64,000 nt of DNA from Pseudoalteromonas luteoviolacea (GCF_001696455.1 NZ_MAUJ01000001.1:310001-374000), one strand, 5' to 3'. Numbered from the stretch's first letter, positions 28,237 through 38,005 are shown. The notes: generated from the letters alone by a model not told the origin. Program-made: numbers and translations.

Positions 28237-29226
28237 ATGAAATTAGTGACTTGTTTGCTGTATTTAATTGTACTTTCAACATGCTCGTTGGCAAATGCAG
28301 AGAGTAAGAAAGTACTCATAGTAGAAACGTTACCTGTGCCAATTGTGACCATGCATACACAGTACATCTCGGCTGAATTAAGTCGCCTAAATATGGATAT
28401 CGAATTAGAGATATACAACGGTGATGGTCAGAGCGAAAGAATAGCCAACCACATATCGAAAAAGCTCGTTTGTAATTGTATTGACCTTGTAATCACGAAC
28501 GGTACTTTGGCATCAAAGGTTGGTAAGCGCGTGCTTAAAGGCAAGAATACCCCGATGGTCTTTGTGACGGTAGCTGATCCACATGGTGCTGGCTTGGTCC
28601 CTGACAAAGACAGCACAGGCTTTAACTTTATTACTGGGTCAATCTATTCAGTAAAAAGAGGCACTAAATTTGAAATTGCGAATCAGCTATTAAAAGGTAA
28701 ACAGACAGACATTGGTATTGTTGCAACAACGTACCCTTCAGCACTGACGGACATCGCTAAACTCGAGTCTATTTCTAATAGATATAAAAATATTAACCTT
28801 GTAAAAAGGCTGGTTGATTATAAAGACAGTAATGATATGGAGCTTACAGATACCTATCTACAGGCAAATGAAGCCGTCATTTCCGTTCAGTCTGAGGTGG
28901 ATTTTTACTGGTCGGTGAATGGTCCATTTAGTGAAAAACAAAGCTTTGTCCCTGAAATTTCAAAGATAAAACCGGTATTGTATGGCGCTAATGTCAAATC
29001 AGTAATGCAAGGGGCGCTATTTACTGTTATTCCCGATGTACACAGCACAGGAGAGCAAATTGCGCATATTGTGAAGGATATATTTTCAGGCGTTAGCCCA
29101 CACAAGATAGCGGTAAGGCCGGCGCCACGTAGTACGGTCGCATTTAATGTCAAAACCGCCAATCAGCTTGGGATCGTGATTCCTTACGATTTACTGAGCA
29201 TTGCTGGCGATAATGTCTTTCAATGA
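28237..29226 (+). CDS. Periplasmic ABC-type substrate-binding protein (tryptophan/tyrosine-binding-like family)
   Basis: 329 residues with a signal peptide ending ANA near residue 21 and a GAGGGAG ribosome site. The mature protein fits the ABC_sub_bind family (PF04392-like), seen in VITNGTLASKVG, TPMVFVTVADPHGAGLV and FTVIPDVHSTGEQIA. There is no permease or ATPase gene nearby. Its stop overlaps the kinase start in an ATGA junction, so it is probably a soluble co-sensor of that kinase. The ligand is unknown. Confidence 0.82.
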   Translation: MKLVTCLLYLIVLSTCSLANAESKKVLIVETLPVPIVTMHTQYISAELSRLNMDIELEIYNGDGQSERIANHISKKLVCNCIDLVITNGTLASKVGKRVLKGKNTPMVFVTVADPHGAGLVPDKDSTGFNFITGSIYSVKRGTKFEIANQLLKGKQTDIGIVATTYPSALTDIAKLESISNRYKNINLVKRLVDYKDSNDMELTDTYLQANEAVISVQSEVDFYWSVNGPFSEKQSFVPEISKIKPVLYGANVKSVMQGALFTVIPDVHSTGEQIAHIVKDIFSGVSPHKIAVRPAPRSTVAFNVKTANQLGIVIPYDLLSIAGDNVFQ

Positions 29227-30674
29227 GCTTGATATCAATGAAGCTTAGGGACCTATTATTCATTACATCGTTTCCGCTGGTCGTTATCGGTCCGATACTG
29301 GTGGGCGTCATTTCATACCAATTTTTAAAAGAAAGCACTTTTGAAAAGCTTCAGGTTGTAAACACGATTCATACTGAGGACTTTGTCGAGTTACATATCA
29401 ATGCACGTCATGACATCTTAGTGAAAAATAAGATGGATGGCCTGAAAAATTACGTCAAAGCCTATAAAGATGAGGTAATTGTTGAAGTGCAGTCAGAAGA
29501 TGAGTCTTACGAAGGAAGCTTTGTGATTGTTGACAACCAAGGAGAACGCTTTTTTTACAATAAGGGATATTTTGTCGGTGTGACAGACTCGGAGCTGAGA
29601 GCAAACTTAGTAGCGTTAAAACAAGGTGCCAGAATCATAAATTTAAACGGTGAAAAGTACGTTTTTTCAAAGCTACCGTTTTTACCCTGGAAATGGGATA
29701 TCTATGGCCTGTACCCCATTGAAGAAACCAGCGAACTATTAAAAGAGGTTGCATTTGCCGTGTTTCTTGTATGTGGATTGATTTTGGTGGCGTTATTCAC
29801 GGTTACGTCCCTAATGTATCGATACTTTGTGATTAAACCTTTGAGTGAGATAAGTTTATTCTCAGAACGATTATCTAACTTAGCGCTAGAAGGTAGGCTG
29901 AGAATTAAATCACCAGAAGAGTTCAGAGTGCTGAGCAAGCATCTAGATAGGATGCGGGTCAGCTTAACTGAAAATATCGGTAAGATTGAAAAAGCAAATG
30001 AAGAGCTAAGTCAGTTTTCATATCGCACATCTCACGACTTAAAATCGCCTTTAACCGCGTCTAAAAAGTTAACTGAATACATTTTGCTAGATATCGAAAA
30101 TGGTGATCTTGAAGAGGCTAAAAACAGTGTCAAACGGGTTCAATCACAGGTAACTAAACTTGAGAGCCTCGTCGACGATGTTTTATCGCTGACCAAAATA
30201 GACTTAAATACTGAAAATGAAATTGAGTTCGATCTCAAAGAGCTCATTGATGACATCGTCGACAAACGTAAGACCTTTTTTGAAGACGATTGCTGCACAT
30301 TTTCGGTAAGTGTTGATTTAGACGACCCTAAAATAAGGGGGCATAAAATCAGATATCAACAAATTATAGAGAACTTGGTATCAAACGGCTTTAAATACAA
30401 AGATGAAAAGAAAGAAAACCCCTATGTTAAATTGCGGGCTGTAAGTGTTGGTGATCGCTTATCGATCACGGTTGAAGATAACGGTGTCGGCATTCCAGAT
30501 AAGCACCATAGCGAAATATATCAGATGTTTAAGCGGTTTCACCCTAGCTTGGCGTCTGGTTCAGGGTTGGGGCTGGCGATTGTCAAAAAGCATGTTGAAA
30601 GAATGCAAGGTAGCATTCATTTCTCATCTTCACAGCAAGGCTCGACATTTCAAGTAGATATTAAAAGGAAATAA
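29223..30674 (+). CDS. Membrane sensor histidine kinase with HAMP domain
   Basis: 483 residues. Helices near 10-32 and 178-203 enclose a periplasmic sensory domain of about 145 residues, followed by a HAMP linker. HisKA has TSHDLKSPL near residue 270, then the ATPase boxes ENLVSNGFKYK, DNGVGIP and GSGLGLA. It overlaps the binding-protein gene by 4 bases and precedes a response regulator by 5 bases. The genetics suggest a binding-protein/kinase pair like those that sense ligand through a periplasmic partner. Confidence 0.88.
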   Translation: MSLISMKLRDLLFITSFPLVVIGPILVGVISYQFLKESTFEKLQVVNTIHTEDFVELHINARHDILVKNKMDGLKNYVKAYKDEVIVEVQSEDESYEGSFVIVDNQGERFFYNKGYFVGVTDSELRANLVALKQGARIINLNGEKYVFSKLPFLPWKWDIYGLYPIEETSELLKEVAFAVFLVCGLILVALFTVTSLMYRYFVIKPLSEISLFSERLSNLALEGRLRIKSPEEFRVLSKHLDRMRVSLTENIGKIEKANEELSQFSYRTSHDLKSPLTASKKLTEYILLDIENGDLEEAKNSVKRVQSQVTKLESLVDDVLSLTKIDLNTENEIEFDLKELIDDIVDKRKTFFEDDCCTFSVSVDLDDPKIRGHKIRYQQIIENLVSNGFKYKDEKKENPYVKLRAVSVGDRLSITVEDNGVGIPDKHHSEIYQMFKRFHPSLASGSGLGLAIVKKHVERMQGSIHFSSSQQGSTFQVDIKRK

Positions 30675-30679
30675 AATCC

Positions 30680-31108
30680 ATGAATCCCATCTCAGTGTTG
30701 ATTGTAGATGATAGCGAAGACGATCGGTATATCTTAACTAGGCAGCTTAAAGAGACCAAAATTCCTATCAGCCAAATATTTGAATGTAGTGAAGGTGCGT
30801 CAGCTTTACGTTTTTTTTTAGACTTCGAAAAAAATGTTAAGCGTTATTCGAATGGTTACCCACCTACCTTTGTGTTTTTAGACATCAATATGCCGCTTAT
30901 GGACGGTTTTGAATTCTTGGAAGAGTTTAAAAAAATACAGGTTGAAAAGGCATTGGACCCGATTGTTATTATGTTTAGCAGCTCTGACAGAAAGGAGGAT
31001 GTGGACAGAGCTACTGAGTTTTCAATTGTGAAAGCCTATTTAGTTAAAGGAAAATATGACATTGATCAGCTGAAGTCTGAAATGTGTATTTCTAGTGACG
31101 ATACATAG
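30680..31108 (+). CDS. Single-domain response regulator
   Basis: 142 residues, receiver only. Acidic residues are in VDDSEDD, phospho-Asp in VFLDINMPLMDG near residue 70, Ser in MFSSSD, and the expected Lys is represented by the basic YLVKGKYD. It is the third regulator of this kind in 15 kb and follows the HAMP kinase directly, so it is probably that kinase's target. With no output domain, the signal must pass on by contact or relay. Confidence 0.88.
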   Translation: MNPISVLIVDDSEDDRYILTRQLKETKIPISQIFECSEGASALRFFLDFEKNVKRYSNGYPPTFVFLDINMPLMDGFEFLEEFKKIQVEKALDPIVIMFSSSDRKEDVDRATEFSIVKAYLVKGKYDIDQLKSEMCISSDDT

Positions 31109-31152
31109 GGGCTAGTTTATATATCGATTTTCTCCTTTGGCTGGTGCTAAAT

Positions 31153-32937
31153 TCAACTTGTTTCATTGTCGTTGCCGGCACACGTTTTGGCATCCCCATT
31201 AACAAGTGACAGATGGCTCTTTTTGCACTCATCTTTTAAAATACTTTTGATTTTCTCTTCACTCATTGGTTGATAAAACAAAAAACCTTGTTGAAGAGAA
31301 ATGTCCATACTGTCACACACTTTAGCTTGCATTGATGTTTCTATGCCTTCACCCACCACTTTGATGTTGAGTTTGCTTAACATGAAAGATAGACCTTGGA
31401 GCATATCGTGTTGTTTCGAATCGCGCTGCGCGATTTGCTGCACAATTGAACTGTCGATTTTTACAATCTCAAAAGGATATTGCAGTAGATGTGAAATGGA
31501 AGAAAGACCACTGCCAAAATCGTCCAGTGCCAAACCTACCCCAATATCCGACAATGCAAGAAGGGTATCATTAATGGCTTGATCATTTTGCAATAGCGCG
31601 GCCTCAGTAATGTCGAGCACGAGTTTGCTCGGCGGTACAGAGGCATGACTAAGTGCTTGCTTAACCATATCGGAAAAGTCGCTGTCGCATAATTGGCAAG
31701 GGGAGACATTCACAGACAGCCGAAATTGATACCCCTCATCACATAACATGTGGCTAAACTGCGCCAATGCACTCTCTAGTACCCACTGCCCAATGGCTTG
31801 GATTAAGCCCGCTTCTTCGGCAATGGGGATAAACTCTTCGGGTAACTGTGTAGTATTCGCCAGAGGCCATCTTATCAGCGCTTCAATCATACTGATGGTA
31901 TCTGATTGGCTGTCGATGATAGGTTGATAATTGAGTTCAAAGTGTTGACTTTGCGCAGCTTGCCTAAGCTCAGACTCAATCTGATATTTGAGCAAAAAGG
32001 CTTCTTGCATATTGTCTTGAAAGATACAAATTTTGTCGCTGATACCATTTTTGGCACGGTACATTGCGATATCTGCAAGTTTCATAAGCTCTTTACGGTT
32101 TTCTGAATTAATGGGCGCAACAGCAATGCCAATGCTGCCTGAGCAGTGAATGGCGTGTCCATCAATTTCAAAAGGGATATGAAACGTGTGTAAAACGCGC
32201 TCGGCGATTGCTTGAATTTGCCGAATGGAAGTAAGTTCGCCGCAAGCAAAAGCAAACTCGTCTCCACCTAGCCTTGCCAACAGTTCGTTTTCTCTAAGTA
32301 CCTCTTTAATTCTTCCGGCTACCGCTACTAAAAGCTGGTCGCCGACCTCATGGCCAAAATTGTCATTGATGTGTTTAAACTTGTCCAAATCCAGCATCAT
32401 TACGGCAACTATTTCGCGTTTTCGCCGCTGTCTTGCTAACAATAATCGGTTCAACATTTCATCGAAGTGAAAGCGGTTGTGCAGGCCTGTTAATGAATCT
32501 TTCTCGGCCAGTTGTTTAACTTGATGGTAGCTTTCGTATAGTTGCTGTTCTAGCTCATGCCGCTTGCGCGCCTGCAATATGGAGCGCGTTAATTGGGTAC
32601 TGGTGACTTCTTGTTTGAGTAAAAAGTCTTGCGCACCTGCATTGATACAATCCAAGACCAGCACTTCGTTGTAGAGGTTACTGATCATCACAATGGCAGT
32701 GTGTTTTAGTTGTGGCTGGCTTCTGAGTTTTACAATCGCTTCAACACCGTTAATCTGAGGCATATTGTAATCCATTAAAATCACATCAAAGTGCATTTCA
32801 TCAAGGTAGGCGTAGGCTTCATCGGCATTGCTTGCTTCGACAATGTCGTAGTGGTTCTGCTCTTTAGACAAGGTTCTAATTATTGTTTTTCTGTCTATTA
32901 CATCATCGTCAACAACGAGTAACTTGGTGTAAGTCAT
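31153..32937 (-). CDS. Response regulator with GGDEF and EAL domains
   Basis: 594 residues: receiver (Asp in ILMDYNMP), GGDEF domain with intact RLGGDEFAF and EAL domain with EALIRW, NVSPCQ, DITEAALL, DDFGSGLSS, KIDSSIV and GEGIE. All main catalytic residues for both synthesis and breakdown of cyclic-di-GMP appear present. It is a paralogue of the protein at 22.8-24.5 kb, sharing the linker VKQLAE(K/R)D. It converges on the third sensory module and is likely its output. Confidence 0.92.
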   Translation of the reverse strand: MTYTKLLVVDDDVIDRKTIIRTLSKEQNHYDIVEASNADEAYAYLDEMHFDVILMDYNMPQINGVEAIVKLRSQPQLKHTAIVMISNLYNEVLVLDCINAGAQDFLLKQEVTSTQLTRSILQARKRHELEQQLYESYHQVKQLAEKDSLTGLHNRFHFDEMLNRLLLARQRRKREIVAVMMLDLDKFKHINDNFGHEVGDQLLVAVAGRIKEVLRENELLARLGGDEFAFACGELTSIRQIQAIAERVLHTFHIPFEIDGHAIHCSGSIGIAVAPINSENRKELMKLADIAMYRAKNGISDKICIFQDNMQEAFLLKYQIESELRQAAQSQHFELNYQPIIDSQSDTISMIEALIRWPLANTTQLPEEFIPIAEEAGLIQAIGQWVLESALAQFSHMLCDEGYQFRLSVNVSPCQLCDSDFSDMVKQALSHASVPPSKLVLDITEAALLQNDQAINDTLLALSDIGVGLALDDFGSGLSSISHLLQYPFEIVKIDSSIVQQIAQRDSKQHDMLQGLSFMLSKLNIKVVGEGIETSMQAKVCDSMDISLQQGFLFYQPMSEEKIKSILKDECKKSHLSLVNGDAKTCAGNDNETS

Positions 32938-33225
32938 GTGGTCCTTTTCCCATAGATACGGTGGCTTTGAGCCAGTTAAGGATTTCCTAAGATGCTACAT
33001 TTTTCATAATTTAGTTGGGTATACAGCCTAACTTTAGTCTAAAAGCCTTAAATGAAAAGCTAGGACCGCATAGAAGCCGCGATAACGTGAGAATTATTGC
33101 TGGCAAATGGATATTTTAATGCCATTTGCCAATGGGCCAAATATGTGTAAATTGGGTGAGTGAGGGTGAATGCTGATTGGTGCTATACATTACGATACAA
33201 TGAAAGAAAGGAAATGGAGAAGAAT

Positions 33226-33855
33226 ATGGAATACATGCTGGCGGTGATTTTATTTGCCATTTCAACGTCGATTACCCCCGGGCCTAATAATATAATGGTG
33301 ATGACGTCTGCACTTAACTTTGGGGTTAAAAAGACCTTGCCTTTGTTAGTGGGCATTTGTGCAGGTTTCAGTGTAATGTTGTTAGTGATCGGGTTTGGTT
33401 TTGGGCAAGTGTTTACGGCATTCCCAAGTTTACACCTCATTATTAAATGTGTGGGCGTCGCCTATTTACTCTATCTGGCATGGGCAATTGCGAAGTCCGC
33501 AAGTGCTCCCATAGATACTGACAAAGCTAAACCGCTTACTTTTATGAATGGCGCGTTATTTCAGTGGGTTAACGCCAAAGCATGGGTGGTCGCAACGGGC
33601 GCGATAGCGGCATTTACGAGCATTGGCGATGGGTATTATACTCAAAACGTCATAATTGCATTGGTGTTTTTTATTGCGGCATTCCCTTGTGTTGGTACTT
33701 GGTTGCTATGTGGTTCAGCATTAAAACGCGTGTTAACCAGAGATAAATACAGAACCTTGTTTAATTATGTGATGGCTACGCTGCTGGTGCTATCTGTTTT
33801 GCCAGTCGCGTTAGAAATCATTGAACAAGTACAGGTAGCAAAATTGTGGGCGTAA
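33226..33855 (+). CDS. LysE-family amino-acid exporter
   Basis: 209 residues, six predicted helices. The N-terminus has the family motif SITPGPNN near residue 15, and FQWVNAKAW lies in the middle. I chose the ATG at 33226 because GGAG lies 6 bases before it and the length then matches the family; upstream ATGs lack this. It exports amino acids or similar metabolites from the cytoplasm. The stop overlaps the macro-domain gene by 10 bases. Confidence 0.85.
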   Translation: MEYMLAVILFAISTSITPGPNNIMVMTSALNFGVKKTLPLLVGICAGFSVMLLVIGFGFGQVFTAFPSLHLIIKCVGVAYLLYLAWAIAKSASAPIDTDKAKPLTFMNGALFQWVNAKAWVVATGAIAAFTSIGDGYYTQNVIIALVFFIAAFPCVGTWLLCGSALKRVLTRDKYRTLFNYVMATLLVLSVLPVALEIIEQVQVAKLWA

Positions 33856-34316
33856 ATGTCGTTGTTGTACATGGGGATATTCTTGATCAGCAAGCTGATG
33901 CAATCGTAAATAGTTGGAATCGTAACATCATACCTTGGTGGCTGCTGTTACCTCAGGGAGTCTCGGGAGCGATTAAACGCCGAGCTGGGACAGGGCCTTT
34001 CAAAGAAGTGGCGAAATATGGTGCAATACCATTAGGGGAGGCACGATTGACCTCCGCGGGCGCTTTGAACTTCAAGGGAATTATTCATGTCGCAGGTATC
34101 AATTTATGCTGGTATGCCACTGAGTATTCGGTGAGGCAGTCGGTCATCAATGCTATCAAGTTAGCAGAAGAGCATCGTTTTCAAACTTTGGCAATGCCCT
34201 TAATCGGTGCCGGCTCTGGTAACCGCTCTGAAAAATGGTCACTAGAGTGTATGCTGAACACGTTAGCGTCTATTGAAAGCACTGTAACAGTAACGGTTGT
34301 AAAGTTTTCAACATGA
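33846..34316 (+). CDS. Macro-domain protein
   Basis: 156 residues from a GTG start. The macro fold binds ADP-ribose and its derivatives; typical elements are GDILDQQADAIVNSWN near residues 10-25, PQGVSGAIKRRAG near 36-48 and MPLIGAGSGN near 117-126. Members remove or read ADP-ribose modifications. It overlaps the exporter gene by 10 bases, so the two share a transcript. An ADP-ribosylglycohydrolase lies 9 kb away, so ADP-ribose handling recurs in this region. Confidence 0.85.
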   Translation: MGVNVVVVHGDILDQQADAIVNSWNRNIIPWWLLLPQGVSGAIKRRAGTGPFKEVAKYGAIPLGEARLTSAGALNFKGIIHVAGINLCWYATEYSVRQSVINAIKLAEEHRFQTLAMPLIGAGSGNRSEKWSLECMLNTLASIESTVTVTVVKFST

Positions 34317-34470
34317 AGCTAATAACAAAACAAGCTAATTCATAAAGTTAAGCTTTTATCTGTAGTGGCTGATTGGGCAATCGCTTATACTTATGCAGTA
34401 TAAAAGAAAGTATTTCTGGCTTCAGGAATAACGTAAAGGTGTAAGACCCGCCTGCATTTGGGGAAATAAC

Positions 34471-35145
34471 GTGAATATTGTCATCATTGAGGATGAGTCT
34501 GCGATAGCGGATACCCTCATTCATGTGCTGGAAATGGATGGTTTTCAAGCTCTCTGGTTTAATACCGCTGGCGCTGGCTTAGCGCATTTAGAAAATGAAT
34601 CAGCAGATTTGTTGATACTAGATGTGGGATTACCGGACGGAAATGGGTTTGAGTTGTGCAAGCAAATAAGAGGCTTCTCTAGCATACCCATTATATTTTT
34701 AACCGCGCGAGCAGACGAAATAGACAGAGTTGTGGGGCTGGAGATAGGCGCAGATGATTATGTAACAAAGCCATTTAGCCCCAGAGAGATGCTGGCAAGA
34801 GTAAAACTTCGCTTGAAATCGACACGTCGACAAGTTGAGCCCTGTAATGCACAAGAACAAGATACTCTACGCGTCGAAAACTTTGACTATATTAGAGGGA
34901 ACGTTGCACTGGGCTTAACGGCATTGGAGTTTAGGTTGTTGGATGCTTTGCTGAAATCTTCGCCGAGAGTACTGAGTCGTCAGCAGCTTATGGATTTTTC
35001 GAATATGCCAAGCGAAGAAGCGTATGAGCGCAACGTTGACTCCCACATAAAGTCCATTCGTAGTAAGTTGCAAAAGATAGAGTTGGCTGAGTGTTTAAAA
35101 ACCAAACGGGGTTTTGGCTATTATTTTGAAAAGGATAGAATGTGA
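34471..35145 (+). CDS. creB: OmpR-type response regulator CreB
   Basis: 224 residues: receiver domain with Asp in LLILDVGLPDGNG near residue 52 and KPFSPREMLARVK, then an OmpR-type winged helix ending in KTKRGFGYYF. The order regulator, kinase, CreD-like protein matches creBCD. CreB controls a small regulon including creD and, in some species, beta-lactamase genes. The kinase gene overlaps its stop by 4 bases. Confidence 0.9.
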   Translation: MNIVIIEDESAIADTLIHVLEMDGFQALWFNTAGAGLAHLENESADLLILDVGLPDGNGFELCKQIRGFSSIPIIFLTARADEIDRVVGLEIGADDYVTKPFSPREMLARVKLRLKSTRRQVEPCNAQEQDTLRVENFDYIRGNVALGLTALEFRLLDALLKSSPRVLSRQQLMDFSNMPSEEAYERNVDSHIKSIRSKLQKIELAECLKTKRGFGYYFEKDRM

Positions 35146-36584
35146 GCCGTTGGCCAAAGATCCCACTCGGGCTGCGACTGTTTTTATTGTATTTTGTTGT
35201 TGTGATTATGACGACTTACTTTGTAAGTTCGACACTCATCAAAGAAATCAAACCCACAGTGCGTCAAACAACCGAAGAAACCTTAGTCGATATGGCCAAT
35301 TTGTTAGCGGTGCTAGTGGCTGAAGAACTGGCAAACGGAACGTTGGAAACAAGTCAAATTTCGACGCTATTGCAACAGTTTGGCAACCGCAGTGTCGATG
35401 CTGCAATTTGGGGCGTTGACAAAACTGCGATGTCGCACCGCATCTACGTGACAGACGTTAATGGTATCGTGGTCGCTGACTCGTGGCAGCAAGATATCGG
35501 TAGTGATTTTTCCCGTTGGAATGATGTTTACCTCACGCTGAGAGGTGAGTATGGCGCGCGCTCTACTGCCACTGATCCAAATGACCCGCTTTCAACGGTG
35601 ATGCATGTCGCGGCCCCCGTCATTTTCGAAAATAAGACCATTGGCAGTTTAACGGTCGCAAAAGCAAATCGGTCGGTCCAACCATTTATTGAGCTATCAC
35701 AACAGCGCGTTTTTAACTGGCTTGCGGTGATGAGTGTATTGGTTTTACTTGTGGGCGCGGTCATCGCGTGGCGAATTAACTCTGCACTCAGCAAACTGTC
35801 GTTGTATGCCTACAAAATGGGGCAGGGTGAAAAAGCAAATAAGCCTGTATTTAGAGTATTTTATGAGTATGGCCAGTTAAGTGATGCTTTGGCGAATATG
35901 CGTTCACAATTAGATGGCAAGCAATATGTTGAGTCTTATGTTGAAACCCTAACACACGAATTAAAGAGTCCGCTTTCAGGTATTAAAGGGGCGAGTGAGT
36001 TACTGCAACTGCCTCTAGATGACCAAAAGAGAGAAAAATTTGCGTGTAATATAGAGCGCGAGTCAGAGCGCATGCAACTGCTGATCGATAAACTCCTAGA
36101 GCTGACACGATTAGAAAAATTGCCAGAGCTTGAAAGACCCAAATCGATGCAAAGTCAGGAGTTGATCGATTATGTGGCGACAGCGATGAGTGTCAAAATT
36201 GAGCACAAGTCGATTGATTACACTCAGCTTTCAAAGCCAAATTTCGTGATAAATGGTGATGAGTTTTTGCTTCGACAAGCACTGCTCAACATATTTGAAA
36301 ATGCGTTGGACTTTGCATTTGAAAAAGGAAAAATCCAAGTCTCTGTTGAGCAGCTGCAAGCACACATTTGTTTTAAAATATATAACGATGGTCCGTTAAT
36401 CCCCGATTATGCTTTACCTCGTCTAACAGAGCGGTTTTATTCTTTGCCGCGCTCTGCAGGAAATAAAAGTACGGGACTTGGGCTCAATTTCGTTGAACAA
36501 GTTGCAAAGCTTCATTTTGGTTATTTAAAAATTCAAAATTGCATGAAAGGGGTCGAAGTTACACTCGCCATCAAGTCTCCATAA
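35142..36584 (+). CDS. creC: Sensor kinase CreC
   Basis: 480 residues, close to E. coli CreC. Helices near 11-30 and 188-208 surround a periplasmic sensory domain; a HAMP-like linker follows. The phosphorylated His is in THELKSPLSG near residue 272, with ENALDFA, the N-box, and STGLGLNFV as the G2-type box. The D-box is reduced to NDGPLIP. It overlaps creB by 4 bases and phosphorylates it. Confidence 0.9.
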   Translation: MSRWPKIPLGLRLFLLYFVVVIMTTYFVSSTLIKEIKPTVRQTTEETLVDMANLLAVLVAEELANGTLETSQISTLLQQFGNRSVDAAIWGVDKTAMSHRIYVTDVNGIVVADSWQQDIGSDFSRWNDVYLTLRGEYGARSTATDPNDPLSTVMHVAAPVIFENKTIGSLTVAKANRSVQPFIELSQQRVFNWLAVMSVLVLLVGAVIAWRINSALSKLSLYAYKMGQGEKANKPVFRVFYEYGQLSDALANMRSQLDGKQYVESYVETLTHELKSPLSGIKGASELLQLPLDDQKREKFACNIERESERMQLLIDKLLELTRLEKLPELERPKSMQSQELIDYVATAMSVKIEHKSIDYTQLSKPNFVINGDEFLLRQALLNIFENALDFAFEKGKIQVSVEQLQAHICFKIYNDGPLIPDYALPRLTERFYSLPRSAGNKSTGLGLNFVEQVAKLHFGYLKIQNCMKGVEVTLAIKSP

Positions 36585-36605
36585 ACTCTCCATATAAGCT
36601 CCATA
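36577..36605. promoter_or_regulatory. Three CTCCATA repeats with 11-bp period (candidate CreB site)
   Basis: CTCCATA begins at 36577, 36588 and 36599, exactly 11 bases apart, on one helix face. The known cre/blr tag also has two direct half sites 11 bases apart. The repeats lie at the creC stop and about 50 bases before creD. Confidence 0.55.
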
Positions 36606-36607
36606 GA

Positions 36608-36639
36608 TTGCCCAAGCTACCTTGCTAAGGTTTGGGCAA
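36608..36639 (+). promoter_or_regulatory. Nested hairpin between creC and creD
   Basis: TTGCCCAA/TTGGGCAA encloses a second stem ACCTT-GCT-AAGGT. No T run follows, and the creD ribosome site AAGGAG starts a few bases later. It may act in mRNA processing or stability. Confidence 0.5.
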
Positions 36640-36652
36640 ACCTAAGGAGTTA

Positions 36653-38005
36653 ATGATGAACAATCAAAATAAAGAAAAAATTGGCGTTAAGTTTGCCACG
36701 CTGATAGGGTTAATTGTCGCTTTGATGATCCCTATGATCATGATAGAAGATCTGATATCTGAACGCAGTCACATGCAAAAGCAAGTACAGCAGGAGATTG
36801 CCAAAAGTAGCAGTGCACAACAGCGCCTAGTGGGCCCGTTTATCTATGTAGAATATGAGCGTGATATAGAGCGGGAGCATACTGTAAATGTGATCAAAGA
36901 AAGTACTTTCTTATTGCCAGAAAAGTTACAGTTAAACAGTGCATTAGATACGTTCGAGAAGTATCGCAGCATTTATAAAGCGACTTTGTACCACTCCAAA
37001 AATAGCATTTCTGGTGCCTTTAAAACCTCAGAACTTCATATACTAAAAGATCATCGTGTTAAATCAGCAAGCCTTGTTTTTGGGATCTCAGATATTCGGG
37101 GGATTGGGTTAGACTCAATCGTAAATATTGCAGGTGAACAAGCAAAAATATTACCCGGTACAGGGGTAAAAAGGCTAAAAGAAGGGGTACATGTACCTCT
37201 GGATATAACTCATTTATTTGCATCATCAGAGTTATCTTTTTCGGCAGATTTACACTTACAAGGCATGGAAAAGTTAGCTATCTCGCCGTTGGGGAGAGAG
37301 ACACGGGTTACTATGCATGCAAACTGGCCCCACCCGAGCTTTGTTGGGGCTTACCTACCACTCACTTCAAATATAAACGACGAGGGGTTTAGTGCCAATT
37401 GGCAAGCCAGTTACTTTTCAACCAATATGCAAAGCACTTTTGAAAGTTGCGTTCTACGCAGCGACTGTGCTGACTTGACTGAACGGACCATTGGCGTTGA
37501 ATTAGTCGACCCAGTTGATCATTACTTAAAAAGTCACCGTGCTGTTAACTATGCATTGATGGTTATCTTACTCGTGGTTGCCAGTTTCTTTTTACTGGAG
37601 CTCGTAAGAGACGAGCCAATTCACCCAGTACAATATGGATTTGTGGGGCTTGCGCTGGCGATATTCTATCTGTTACTTATTTCACTCAGCGAACATCTAG
37701 GCTTTGGGCTGGCTTATGTGATTTCATCATTTGCGGCGACAGGATTGCTCGGATGGTATGTGAGTGGTGTCCTAAAAAGCGGTGTGATGGGGGCTTACTT
37801 TTTTGCCGGCTTAATCATCCTTTACGCATTACTTTACGGCATGCTTGGCGCCGAAGATTATGCACTGCTCATGGGAAGCTTGATGTGCTTTATTGTGTTG
37901 TCATTGTTGATGATACTGACACGTAAAATCAATTGGTATGGCAGTGCCAAATCGAATAAAGCGCCCCAACAGCAGGTATCTGGCAAGCAAATCAATGATA
38001 TTTAA
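36653..38005 (+). CDS. creD: Inner-membrane protein CreD
   Basis: 450 residues from the ATG at 36653 with AAGGAG 5 bases ahead. One N-terminal helix (about 14-32), a large periplasmic domain with LLPEKLQLNSAL and VGPFIYVEYE, then a cluster of C-terminal helices from about 300, as in CreD. CreD is induced by CreBC and its loss alters envelope stability in E. coli. Nothing in the sequence suggests inactivation. Confidence 0.9.
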   Translation: MMNNQNKEKIGVKFATLIGLIVALMIPMIMIEDLISERSHMQKQVQQEIAKSSSAQQRLVGPFIYVEYERDIEREHTVNVIKESTFLLPEKLQLNSALDTFEKYRSIYKATLYHSKNSISGAFKTSELHILKDHRVKSASLVFGISDIRGIGLDSIVNIAGEQAKILPGTGVKRLKEGVHVPLDITHLFASSELSFSADLHLQGMEKLAISPLGRETRVTMHANWPHPSFVGAYLPLTSNINDEGFSANWQASYFSTNMQSTFESCVLRSDCADLTERTIGVELVDPVDHYLKSHRAVNYALMVILLVVASFFLLELVRDEPIHPVQYGFVGLALAIFYLLLISLSEHLGFGLAYVISSFAATGLLGWYVSGVLKSGVMGAYFFAGLIILYALLYGMLGAEDYALLMGSLMCFIVLSLLMILTRKINWYGSAKSNKAPQQQVSGKQINDI

